NCBI GenBank assembly: GCA_029287645.1 | Contig: JARFQS010000271.1 | Coordinates: 1 to 7,156, forward strand | Source: Thermoanaerobaculia bacterium | GTDB lineage: Bacteria > Acidobacteriota > Thermoanaerobaculia > Multivoradales > JAHEKO01 | Direction: 5' to 3' | Length of the DNA stretch: 7,156 nt | In this document: positions 1 through 6,493 of the stretch, in pieces | How positions within the stretch are numbered: the first letter of the stretch is position 1 | Layout: each line of letters starts with the position of its first letter | Made by a program: the position numbers and the translations under genes | The notes under the pieces: model-generated | Seen by the model: only the letters and a program-made list of their open reading frames with translations | The model's database searches: none | What the model was told of the DNA's origin: nothing

Positions 1-1171
1 TCGACAAGCGGACCGGGGAGGTCCTGGGGAACATCGACCCTGCCAAGACAGCGGCCGCCACTGTCAGGAGCGGGATGCGCCGTCTGAGACCACCCAACTC
101 GAGCAGGGAGCGCGTATGCGCCGCATGATCGACGCCGCCGACGGAGAGGAAGAGGCCAGCCTTGAAGACTGCATGTGCAAAGAGATGCAGGATCGCTGCC
201 CGGATCGCGACGTCAGTGCCCAGCCCAATGGTCAGGGTGATCAGCCCCAGTTGAGAGACCGTCGACCAGGCCATCAGAAGCTTGATGTCGCTCTGTCCCA
301 GGGCTCGCAGACTTCCCCAGACGCAGGTCACGGCCCCAGCGGGTAGCAGCACCCAGGTCCAGAGAGGAGATCCGCCCAGGAGCGGATAGAGATAGAGCAA
401 AAGCACGAGCCCTGCCTTCACCATCGTCGCCGAGTGCAGGTACGCCGAGACAGGGGTCGGTGCGGCCATCGCTCCCGGCAACCAGAAGTGCGTCGGCATC
501 TGGGCGCTCTTGGTGAGGACTGCGGGCAGGATCAGCGCAAGGACCACGCTCTGCGTCGCCGGATCGAGATCGAGTGCCAGCCAAGACGACAGACTGGCGG
601 TTCCTGACCGGGCAATCAGATAGAGCATCCCGATCAGCATCGACAGCCCACCGGCGACCGTCACGAGCAAAGCCTGACTCGCCGCGCGAAGACCGGCTTC
701 ACCCTTCGACTTGTCACTCTTGATGAGGAAGAACGAGCAGAGCCCGGTCAGCTCCCAGAAGACATAGAGAAGCAAGACGTTGTCGGCCAGGACCAGCCCG
801 AGCATCGCTGACTCGAACGCCGCAAGCAGCGCAATGATCTGTCCGTTCTGTCGACTGGCGTCGAAGTAGCGGCCGGCATACTGCAACACCAGCAGACCGA
901 TTCCCGCTACCAGGATCGCCAGCGCCAGGGTCGCAATCTCGAGCCGCCAGCTGACCTGCAGGTGCAGATGTGGTGCCCAACTCCACAGCGTCGACACGCC
1001 ACGGATGTCGCTACCGAGCAGCCAAGCTGCCCAACCGACCGAGAGAGCAGATGCTCCGGCGGCCACCAGGGCCGCTTGCTTCGGCAGCATGCGACCCCAC
1101 ACGATGACGACACCGGCCAGAGCCGGAGCCGCCACCAGCAGGGTCGTCCATATATCTGCCGACTGAATCAC
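1..1171 (-). CDS. mrpA: Na+/H+ antiporter subunit A (MrpA/MnhA), N-terminal part, cut by window edge
   Basis: This is a large membrane subunit of the multi-subunit Mrp cation/proton antiporter, homologous to complex I subunit NuoL. It exchanges Na+ for H+ in the inner membrane. The frame is open from a GTG at 1171 to the left edge (390 residues seen). Hydrophobic helices fill most of it. Family signatures are clear: SAMLGLVLADN (121-131) followed by YVFWELT (136-142) with the helix-5 Glu140; LTKSAQMPTHFWLPGAMAAP (219-238) with Lys221; AYLHSATMVKAG (243-254); SDIKLLMAWSTVSQLG (294-309) with Lys297; and HAVFKAG...GGVDHAAHTR (333-354), which favours MrpA over NuoL. The GTG overlaps the TGA of the upstream psiE-like gene (GTGA), and a stop five codons further up excludes a longer start, so translation is probably coupled. 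The remaining Mrp subunits would lie off the left edge. The last ten residues (after Ser-Met at 379-380) do not fit the family; see findings. Confidence 0.93.
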   Translation of the reverse strand, partial: MIQSADIWTTLLVAAPALAGVVIVWGRMLPKQAALVAAGASALSVGWAAWLLGSDIRGVSTLWSWAPHLHLQVSWRLEIATLALAILVAGIGLLVLQYAGRYFDASRQNGQIIALLAAFESAMLGLVLADNVLLLYVFWELTGLCSFFLIKSDKSKGEAGLRAASQALLVTVAGGLSMLIGMLYLIARSGTASLSSWLALDLDPATQSVVLALILPAVLTKSAQMPTHFWLPGAMAAPTPVSAYLHSATMVKAGLVLLLYLYPLLGGSPLWTWVLLPAGAVTCVWGSLRALGQSDIKLLMAWSTVSQLGLITLTIGLGTDVAIRAAILHLFAHAVFKAGLFLSVGGVDHAAHTRSLLELGGLRRRIPLLTVAAAVLAGSMFPRTSPVRLS

Positions 1172-1668
1172 TCCACTTGACCTGCCTCAGCACCCGAGGG
1201 GCTCCGCGGCCTCACCCGATCGGACTTTCGATCGGACTTTCGATCGGACTGTCGTTTCACCAGCCAGTACCCGACACTCATGGCCAGAACGACTCCCGCA
1301 GTGGCCCAAACATACTCCGCACTCAGCTCCTTGTAGTCCAACACGATCACCTTTCGCGCGATCGCCATCAGCGCAGTTGCCATCACCAGCTCCACCTCGA
1401 TGACGTTCTGACGCAAATAGATCGTCAGATTCTCGAAGATCTCGATTGCGATCATTACCGCGATGAACGCACCGAAGGTCGACAGGATATCGCTGATCGT
1501 CAGCAACATCACCGGCGGCTCGCGCAAGCGCTCGTAGAGTACCCAAACGACGTCTGCCACCCCCCAGACGATGACCAGGGTCATCAGCACGACCAATGCC
1601 CGTACGGACAGCAGGATCAGACGTTGGGTAGCACGCAGCAGGGGGTCCTTCTGTGGCTCGAATCCCAT
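1168..1668 (-). CDS. PsiE-family (phosphate-starvation-inducible E) membrane protein
   Basis: This is a 166-residue inner-membrane protein of the PsiE family. Its molecular function is unknown; E. coli psiE is induced by phosphate limitation. Four hydrophobic segments lie at about 18-45, 54-78, 95-110 and 118-137. The third and its flank, TALMAIARKVIVLDYK (98-113), closely parallel the conserved region of E. coli PsiE, as does the acidic, aromatic EIFENLTIYLRQ stretch (76-87). The tail after residue 138 is hydrophilic and basic, contains SDRKSDRKSDR (141-151) encoded by a 12-bp tandem repeat, and makes the protein longer than the ~136-residue E. coli protein. An AGGAG at 1674-1678 supports the ATG at 1668. 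The gene lies 103 nt after uspE and overlaps the mrpA GTG by four bases, so it is probably co-transcribed with both. The position suggests a role in ion or envelope stress, which is inference. Confidence 0.82.
   Translation of the reverse strand: MGFEPQKDPLLRATQRLILLSVRALVVLMTLVIVWGVADVVWVLYERLREPPVMLLTISDILSTFGAFIAVMIAIEIFENLTIYLRQNVIEVELVMATALMAIARKVIVLDYKELSAEYVWATAGVVLAMSVGYWLVKRQSDRKSDRKSDRVRPRSPSGAEAGQVE
1217..1252. repeat. Three tandem 12-bp units inside the psiE-like gene
   Basis: Three adjacent copies of CGATCGGACTTT (plus strand; the last ends GT in place of TT) start at 1217, 1229 and 1241. The unit length is a multiple of three, so on the minus strand each copy encodes Ser-Asp-Arg-Lys or its rotation, giving the SDRK repeats in the cytoplasmic-looking tail. 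Copy-number change by slippage would add or remove four residues without shifting the frame. Confidence 0.9.
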
Positions 1669-1686
1669 AGCAACTCCTCGAACAGA

Positions 1687-1707
1687 CGCCCTCCATCGGG
1701 CCGGGCG
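1687..1707 (-). other. Small inverted repeat in the uspE-psiE spacer
   Basis: The 103-nt spacer between the uspE stop and the psiE start contains CGCCC (1687-1691) and GGGCG (1703-1707), which could form a 5-bp GC stem with an 11-nt loop. There is no T-run after it on the minus strand, so it is not a good intrinsic terminator. It might be a partial attenuator or an mRNA processing site, or chance in GC-rich DNA. Nothing else is recognisable in this spacer apart from the psiE Shine-Dalgarno at 1674-1678. Confidence 0.2.
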
Positions 1708-1771
1708 CCTTCAGCTCCTCCGCCCTTCAACTGCCGCAACGATATCTCCTTCTCCCGCAGCGATGGGCGGG

Positions 1772-2731
1772 TCAGGCTTCGGCTCCGACCTGCGCCTCTT
1801 CGAATTGCAGAGGTGTGCGAAAACCCTCGGGCTTGACCGCCAGCACCGAGCAATCGACCCGGCGCAGGATGCGCTCCGCAGTGTTTCCGATCAGCAAACC
1901 ATCGACTCCACCGCGAGACATGGTGCCGATCACGGCGACATCGGACTGCGAAGCGAAACCGCTGATGACCTCGTAAGGCTGCCCCTTGACGATATGGACT
2001 TGGTGCGGGACCCGGCTGAGGTCGATGTGGCCCAACAACTTGTCCAGTGCTTCTTCGGCGGCGCCACGGACCTCTCGCAGTAGACCGTCGACCTCGGCCG
2101 GCGGCAAGTTGATGCGCCGACCTCGCAACATGGCCTCGGAGTGGAGCCACCAAGCGTGCATCACATGGAGCTCGCTGTCGCTCGCCTCGGCGAGGGAAGA
2201 CGCCAGTTCCAGTATCTTGAGGCTCAGCGGGTCGTCGCCTGGACGGTCCGGTCTCGGATCGACTGCTGCAAGCACTCGACCAAACCGCTCCGAGCTCGGC
2301 GGCTTCACCACCCAGACCGGAGCTGGACACTTTCTCATGAGATGCAGTGCGGTCGTACCCAGCAAACCCCCCAACCGGCTCTCCAGGCCTTGTGCAGTCT
2401 TGATCACGAGATCGTTCTGCTCCGCGACAACACGGCGAATGATCTCCACGAAAGGGCTTCCCTTCGTTACCACCGTGGTGACCTGCAAATCGCGCTCACG
2501 AAGAGGGGCTGCCATCTCCTCGAGGTCCTGGATACGCGAACTCACTACCATCTCTTCGAGCTTGGGTCTGCCAGGGACCGTGAGCCAGGGGCCTTCTGTC
2601 GACTCTGGCAGCACATCGATCAGTGTCAGGTGGGCCTTGTTCGTCTCGGCCAGATCCGCAGCGCTCTCGAGGCCAGGTGAAGGGTCGGCCGGACCACCCA
2701 CGTAGCACAGGATCTCTTTGAATCTCTTCAT
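1772..2731 (-). CDS. uspE: UspE-like tandem universal stress protein
   Basis: This 319-residue cytoplasmic protein has two universal stress (Usp) domains, about 1-146 and 149-301, the same arrangement and nearly the same length as E. coli UspE (316 residues). Domain 1 carries NDLVIKTAQG (106-115) and LMRKCPAPVWVVK (131-143), both matching the UspE pattern. Domain 2 ends with VAVIGTMSRGGVDGLLIGNT (265-284). Its nucleotide-loop pattern is G-2x-S-9x-G-N, with Ser272 where the ATP-binding consensus has Gly and Asn283 where it has Ser/Thr, so ATP binding is uncertain. The KPEGFRTP tail (300-307) also resembles UspE. In E. coli, UspE is linked to stress resistance and motility or aggregation. An excellent AGGAGGT (2737-2743) five bases upstream fixes the ATG. 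It is first in a minus-strand operon with psiE-like and mrpA and is divergent from nhaR, so a role in the sodium/pH stress response is inferred. Confidence 0.9.
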   Translation of the reverse strand: MKRFKEILCYVGGPADPSPGLESAADLAETNKAHLTLIDVLPESTEGPWLTVPGRPKLEEMVVSSRIQDLEEMAAPLRERDLQVTTVVTKGSPFVEIIRRVVAEQNDLVIKTAQGLESRLGGLLGTTALHLMRKCPAPVWVVKPPSSERFGRVLAAVDPRPDRPGDDPLSLKILELASSLAEASDSELHVMHAWWLHSEAMLRGRRINLPPAEVDGLLREVRGAAEEALDKLLGHIDLSRVPHQVHIVKGQPYEVISGFASQSDVAVIGTMSRGGVDGLLIGNTAERILRRVDCSVLAVKPEGFRTPLQFEEAQVGAEA

Positions 2732-2779
2732 GGACTACCTCCTCTCTGCAATGGACTTCGATTCGACAGTGGCGGACTC

Positions 2780-2856
2780 TAAAAAGATCAAGAGTGTTAA
2801 ACAATATAGAACAGATTGATGTAATATTCGTTTTTTACGAATCCTTGGAACGCATT
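2780..2856. promoter_or_regulatory. AT-rich divergent promoter region between uspE and nhaR
   Basis: This stretch is strikingly AT-rich compared with the rest of the window and lies between two divergent genes, as expected for a shared LysR-type control region. On the plus strand TAATAT (2822-2827) is a good -10 candidate for nhaR, but no convincing -35 sits 16-18 bases upstream. On the minus strand several TATATT/TTTAGA-like hexamers could serve uspE, none with a clear partner. A weak -35 is typical of activator-dependent promoters, so this fits NhaR-dependent transcription without proving it. A GTG at 2794 opens the same frame as nhaR but has no Shine-Dalgarno and lies in promoter-like DNA. 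Confidence 0.55.
2826..2842. promoter_or_regulatory. Perfect palindrome, candidate NhaR operator
   Basis: ATTCGT (2826-2831), five T's, then ACGAAT (2837-2842) form a perfect 6-5-6 inverted repeat. Its inner bases give T-N11-A (2828 to 2840), the classical LysR-type box geometry. It overlaps the end of the candidate nhaR -10 (2822-2827) and lies 15 nt before the nhaR ATG, a position suited to autoregulation. For uspE, whose start is at 2731, it lies about 95 bases upstream, where an activator could bind. The assignment to NhaR is inferred from position and symmetry only. Confidence 0.5.
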
Positions 2857-3741
2857 ATGAAATCCCTCAACTACCACCATCTCTATTACTTCTGGATTGT
2901 GGCTCGCGAGGGCGGAGTCTCTCACGCCAGCGATGCTCTGGATGTTTCGGCGTCGACGATCAGCGCCCAGATCAGCCAACTGGAAACCGCGCAAGGGGTA
3001 AAGCTGTTCGAACGAGTGGGTCGCAACCTGCGGCTCTCAGAGGTGGGTCAGATCGCCTTCCGATACGCAGAGGAGATCTTTGCGCTCGGACGCGAAATGA
3101 CGCATGCGATTCATGGATGGAGTACTACCGGGCCGCACCTCCTTCATATCGGCGTCGCCGATGCCGTCCCGAAGCTGGCCGCATCCAGCGTTCTCCAGCC
3201 AGCCCTGGAGTCCTATCCAGACATGCAATTGATCTGCCGTGAAGACGGCGCAGAACGACTCCTGGCCGAGCTGGCAGCCCATCGACTCGATCTTGTTCTG
3301 CTCGATAGCCCGCTCGATCCGACGCTACCCATCAAGGCAACCGGTCACCTATTGGCGAGATGGAACATCGCCTTCTTCGGCGCTCCCGCACTCGTGGCGC
3401 AGCGATCCAGCGGCTTCCCCTTGTCGCTCGAAGAGGCGCCCGTGCTCCTACCCACCGCTGAGTCGGCGATGCGACGCTCTCTCGATCGTTGGTTCGAAGC
3501 CAATGGAGTCGCACCACGCATCGTCGGAGAGTTCGACGACAGTGCCCTCATGAAGACTCTCGGCGAGTCCGGCGTCGGCCTGTTCCCAGCACCCTCCGGT
3601 CTGGCGCCCGCAATCGAGCGCCAGCACGGGGTCACTACTCTTGGCGTGCTCAAGGATGCGGAGGTCTCGTACTATGCCATTACCGTCCAGCGGCGTATCG
3701 AGCACCGCGGTGTGGAGGCCATTCGCCAAGCCGTGCTCTGA
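2857..3741 (+). CDS. nhaR: NhaR-type LysR family transcriptional regulator
   Basis: This 294-residue LysR-type regulator is close in length to E. coli NhaR (301), the Na+-responsive activator of nhaA. The N-terminal winged helix-turn-helix opens with LNYHHLYYFWIVAREG (4-19), the hallmark NhaR start, and runs to about residue 65 (SASTISAQISQLE is the recognition region, 31-43). The effector domain has HIGVADAVPK (97-106) and VGEFDDSALMKTLG (223-236), both near-identical in pattern to NhaR rather than to generic LysR proteins. I chose the ATG at 2857, with GGAA six bases upstream (2847-2850), because NhaR proteins begin just before this motif. The in-frame GTG at 2794 would add 21 residues from promoter-like DNA. 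It is divergent from uspE-psiE-mrpA, and LysR regulators usually control the divergent neighbour. No nhaA is in the window. Confidence 0.92.
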   Translation: MKSLNYHHLYYFWIVAREGGVSHASDALDVSASTISAQISQLETAQGVKLFERVGRNLRLSEVGQIAFRYAEEIFALGREMTHAIHGWSTTGPHLLHIGVADAVPKLAASSVLQPALESYPDMQLICREDGAERLLAELAAHRLDLVLLDSPLDPTLPIKATGHLLARWNIAFFGAPALVAQRSSGFPLSLEEAPVLLPTAESAMRRSLDRWFEANGVAPRIVGEFDDSALMKTLGESGVGLFPAPSGLAPAIERQHGVTTLGVLKDAEVSYYAITVQRRIEHRGVEAIRQAVL

Positions 3742-3753
3742 ACCTACGTGGCA

Positions 3754-3804
3754 GCTCCCTGGTTCGGCGAGGCCTGGCTCTCTGAACAGCCATGGGCTGG
3801 GAGC
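3754..3804. terminator. Stem-loop between convergent genes, possible bidirectional terminator
   Basis: The 87-bp gap between the nhaR stop (3741) and the stop of the minus-strand phosphotransferase gene (3829) contains nested inverted repeats. GCTCCC (3754-3759) pairs with GGGAGC (3799-3804), GCC (3772-3774) with GGC (3795-3797), and GGCT (3776-3779) with AGCC (3788-3791) around an 8-nt loop. The left arm has a bulge of about 12 unpaired bases and there is no T-run on either strand, so this is not a canonical Rho-independent terminator. Its place between convergent genes makes some termination or 3'-end protection role reasonable. Confidence 0.4.
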
Positions 3805-3828
3805 GATCACCGAAATCCTGGAGCCCTG

Positions 3829-6003
3829 TCAGTCCCGGACGACCGTGACGATACCGAGGTATCCATCCACGGTGAGTGAATCACCGTTTTCGACCATCGA
3901 TGTCGCGTCGGGCACACCGGTGACGCACGGCAGACCGTACTCGCGAGCGATGATGGCACCGTGAATCAGCATTCCTCCTCGCCGTTCGACGACACCGCAG
4001 GCCATCGGCACCACGAAGGTCATGTTCGGATCCACGGCATCACACACCAGCACTTCGCCAGCCTGGAAACGAAAGAGGTCCTCGACATCCTCGATCACCC
4101 GCGCCGTGCCGGTGCCGATGCCGGGGCCCGCGGGCTGACCAACCAGCTGCCGTGGTAACGCTTGGAATCCCTGCTCGATGGCAGGGCCGACATCCGGTTG
4201 CTTGGGTTCGACCACCAGATTCGGGTGACGCAGGGCCTGTGTCACCCGGTCCAGATCGCTCGGCTGTAGATCTTCATGCCAGGTGCCGCCCAGACGGCGG
4301 TGACCCTCGCTAACCGCATCGAGAACCAGAGCCTCGAGGCGGGCCAGATGAATGTTGTCGTCGTCTCGCAGCCGGTAGCTGGCTCGGCCCAGGTCGAGCA
4401 ACCGCTCGGCCAGGTCTCTTCGGTCCTCCTCTACAGCTGCCAGAAAAGCCGCCGACCGCTCCTCCACATCTGGTTTCGACCTCGGTAGAGCGATCGCGGT
4501 TGTTTCGGCCATGGAAAGCAGCAGCCGATTCAGTTGCACCCGTTCACTGAAGCACTTCTGTGACGCATAGGCAGCATCACCGAATTCCTGCTTGAAGTCC
4601 TCCACCGCGCGCTCGAAATCGGTATCACCCTGCTCGCCAGCTGCGAGCCGGCGCCTCAACTCAGGGTCCTTTCGAACCCTCGAAGCCAGCCGTTCGAGCT
4701 CTCGATTTCGATGCACGCTCAGCAGAGGAGTCGCGGCGAGCAGCTCCATGAATTCGTACGGATCCTCGGGCTCCATGACGTTGTTGTAGAACTGCCCGAA
4801 GAGACGAATTCCATGAGCGAGCGGAATGAAGTCCTGCGAGTAGACCTCCACCCAGCGGTCGTGGGCTCGACTTCGCCGCTCGATCTCCTTGGCCAGCTCA
4901 CCGCTGGACAGTGACCCGAGATCGACCGAGCCGAGTTGCGTGGCTTCTCGATCCATCGCCGGCAGGAGCTCGTGTTCGACACGATCACGTAAGTCCAGCA
5001 GATTCTGCACGCTGCGGGTCAGGCTCAGGTACCAGGCCCGCTTGTCGCCTTGGCCAGAAGTAGACGTCGTAACGGGTCGCGACTGCAGGAGCACCAGCTG
5101 CCCGTCGGCAAGAGTCCACTCCATATCCTGCGGCCCACCGAACAGCTCTCCCGCGGTGATCACCGCTTGCAGGACCTCCCCCAGGTTCGCCTCATCCAAC
5201 GGAGGCACGTCTGCCTGCTCGGATGGCAGCTTCTCGACCGTCGGTTCGGCACCGCGCAGAACCATTCGAAGACGCTCTGGCGGAGCGAGATGCTCCACGA
5301 CGCGCGCCGATCTCCGGTCCAGACTCCAGCGATCCGGCTGGATGGTGCCGTCCACCAAGCCCTGATTCAGGCCATAGACGGCCTCGACCGCCACCAGCTC
5401 CGGATCGCTGGGATGAGCTCCAAACGCGATGCCCGAGCGCGAGCCTTCGACCAGAGGCTGGAGAATCACCGCCATGGCACTCGACTCGACATCGATCCCG
5501 AGCTCACGACGATAAAGCAGGGCGCGGTCGGTCCACAACGATGCCCAGACCCCTCGGATCGCGTCCAGAGTCCGCCCTACCCCGCGCACCCCGACGAAGG
5601 AATCGTGCAGGCCGGCAAAGGAAGCGCCCTCCGAGTCCTCGCCGGGTGCCGAGGAACGAACCGCCAAGCGACTCTGTGCCAGCTCTCCTCGCAAGGTGGC
5701 CGAGAGATCTTCGACGATTGCTTCCGGCACAGGTGCTCGAATAAACCGATTCCGGATACGCAGGGCCACATCCCAAAGCTCTTCCCACCGCATGTCTGCA
5801 AAGCTCTTTCGACCCAGCTCCTGACTAATGACCGCCCGCAATCCGGCCTGCTCCACGAAGAGCTCATAAGCCTCGATCGTCAGGCACCGGGTGGCTGGCA
5901 CTGCAATGCCAGCACGATGCAGCGCGGCGAGAGCAACCACTTTCCCGCCGACGCGACGGCCATCAGTGTCGGTGATCTCGTCGAGACCGACGATCAGCTT
6001 CAT
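3829..6003 (-). CDS. PEP-synthase-like phosphotransferase (ATP-grasp plus phosphohistidine domain), substrate unknown
   Basis: This is a 724-residue soluble enzyme of the pyruvate,water dikinase/rifampicin phosphotransferase superfamily. The ATP-binding half (about 1-315) shows VGGKVVALAALHRAGIAVP (18-36), LAVRSSAPGEDSEGASFAGL (113-132) and GGPQDMEW...LLQSRPVT (289-312). The C-terminal swivelling domain (about 618-724) carries RGGMLIHGAIIAREYG (675-690), with His681 as the expected phosphohistidine. The protein ends there, so the PEP/pyruvate TIM barrel with catalytic Cys found in true PEP synthase (~790 residues) is absent. The order ATP-grasp, middle domain, His domain resembles rifampicin phosphotransferase (~860 residues), but the middle (about 320-615, charged and helical, with RLRDDDN at 544-550) is shorter and not recognised. 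It probably transfers phosphate from ATP through His681 to an unknown acceptor. The ATG overlaps the stop of the PNPOx-like gene (ATGA), so the two are probably made together. It is a pyruvate dikinase relative, but annotation as ppsA would be wrong on this architecture. Confidence 0.88.
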   Translation of the reverse strand: MKLIVGLDEITDTDGRRVGGKVVALAALHRAGIAVPATRCLTIEAYELFVEQAGLRAVISQELGRKSFADMRWEELWDVALRIRNRFIRAPVPEAIVEDLSATLRGELAQSRLAVRSSAPGEDSEGASFAGLHDSFVGVRGVGRTLDAIRGVWASLWTDRALLYRRELGIDVESSAMAVILQPLVEGSRSGIAFGAHPSDPELVAVEAVYGLNQGLVDGTIQPDRWSLDRRSARVVEHLAPPERLRMVLRGAEPTVEKLPSEQADVPPLDEANLGEVLQAVITAGELFGGPQDMEWTLADGQLVLLQSRPVTTSTSGQGDKRAWYLSLTRSVQNLLDLRDRVEHELLPAMDREATQLGSVDLGSLSSGELAKEIERRSRAHDRWVEVYSQDFIPLAHGIRLFGQFYNNVMEPEDPYEFMELLAATPLLSVHRNRELERLASRVRKDPELRRRLAAGEQGDTDFERAVEDFKQEFGDAAYASQKCFSERVQLNRLLLSMAETTAIALPRSKPDVEERSAAFLAAVEEDRRDLAERLLDLGRASYRLRDDDNIHLARLEALVLDAVSEGHRRLGGTWHEDLQPSDLDRVTQALRHPNLVVEPKQPDVGPAIEQGFQALPRQLVGQPAGPGIGTGTARVIEDVEDLFRFQAGEVLVCDAVDPNMTFVVPMACGVVERRGGMLIHGAIIAREYGLPCVTGVPDATSMVENGDSLTVDGYLGIVTVVRD

Positions 6004-6452
6004 GGCTCGATGTGCAGCTCGATGACGTGCTGAAACCGGGTCACCACCATGTAGACCGATACGCGAAGACGCAGAAAGACGCAGCTTGGCGAATGAACGA
6101 AGCTCTCGAGATGAGGATGCTTGGCGAGAAACAACTCTTCGAACTCGGCCCGCTCTGCAACGCCGATTTCTTCCACAACTCCGACTGCGGTCGCTGCCGA
6201 TGCTTCAGTGAAGTCGCTGGCGCGATTTCCTCGATTGTCCACCAGCATCGAAGCGCGGGAGTCCGCTGACAGGTTGGCGAGCTTGCGGGTCGAGCGTCCA
6301 GTGGCAAACAGCAGTTGCTTGAGATCTGGAGTCGCAACGAATCCCACCAGGCTGGTATAGGGCTCTCCTTCGTGCTGAGTGCCGAGAACTCCCAAGAGCT
6401 GAGTCTCGAGCAACTCCCTGAGAATTTGCATGTGGCCTCGAGTTTCGTTCAT
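6000..6452 (-). CDS. Pyridoxamine 5'-phosphate oxidase-like flavin split-barrel protein
   Basis: This 150-residue cytoplasmic protein has the FMN-binding split-barrel (PNPOx-like) fold. Recognisable parts are LETQLLGVLGTQHEGEPYTS (15-34, first strands), LLFATGRSTRKLANL (47-61, the usual FMN phosphate/ribityl segment with Thr51, Arg53 and Lys57) and ASMLVDNRGN (67-76). The family covers flavin, F420 and haem-binding proteins, so cofactor and reaction are not fixed by sequence; it is shorter than true PdxH (~215 residues). ATG 6452 has no evident Shine-Dalgarno. Met8 (6431) is preceded by GAGG (6436-6439, four bases away) and may be the real start, giving 143 residues. It follows apaG by 41 nt and overlaps the downstream phosphotransferase by four bases, which implies a shared product or pathway step with that enzyme. 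Confidence 0.82.
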   Translation of the reverse strand: MNETRGHMQILRELLETQLLGVLGTQHEGEPYTSLVGFVATPDLKQLLFATGRSTRKLANLSADSRASMLVDNRGNRASDFTEASAATAVGVVEEIGVAERAEFEELFLAKHPHLESFVHSPSCVFLRLRVSVYMVVTRFQHVIELHIEP

Positions 6453-6493
6453 GTTTCAGAGCGTCTTGCAACGTGGATCGTCACGGCCACGCC

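Noticed and set aside
213..1193. Several short minus-strand frames with ATG starts over the mrpA region
   Set aside because: They are out of frame with the continuous 390-codon MrpA reading frame, which is missed if only complete ATG-to-stop frames are considered because it starts with GTG and runs off the edge.
1177..1836. 219-codon plus-strand open frame across psiE and the end of uspE
   Set aside because: It spans two recognised minus-strand genes and their spacer, has low-complexity His/Gln/Arg content and no family resemblance.
1617..2330. 237-codon minus-strand frame overlapping uspE
   Set aside because: It is an alternate frame of uspE and the psiE start; the UspE frame has two full Usp domains and a strong Shine-Dalgarno.
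2794..2856. GTG start giving a 315-residue NhaR
   Set aside because: The extra 21 residues come from AT-rich promoter-like DNA, there is no Shine-Dalgarno, and known NhaR proteins begin next to the LNYHHLYYFW motif.
3829..6003. Annotation as phosphoenolpyruvate synthase (ppsA)
   Set aside because: The protein ends at the phosphohistidine domain and lacks the C-terminal PEP/pyruvate-binding barrel with its catalytic cysteine.
5050..6033. 327-codon plus-strand open frame opposite the phosphotransferase gene
   Set aside because: The minus-strand protein has clear family motifs throughout. The plus-strand translation is rich in Arg/Gln/His with no domain pattern, as expected of an antisense frame in GC-rich DNA.
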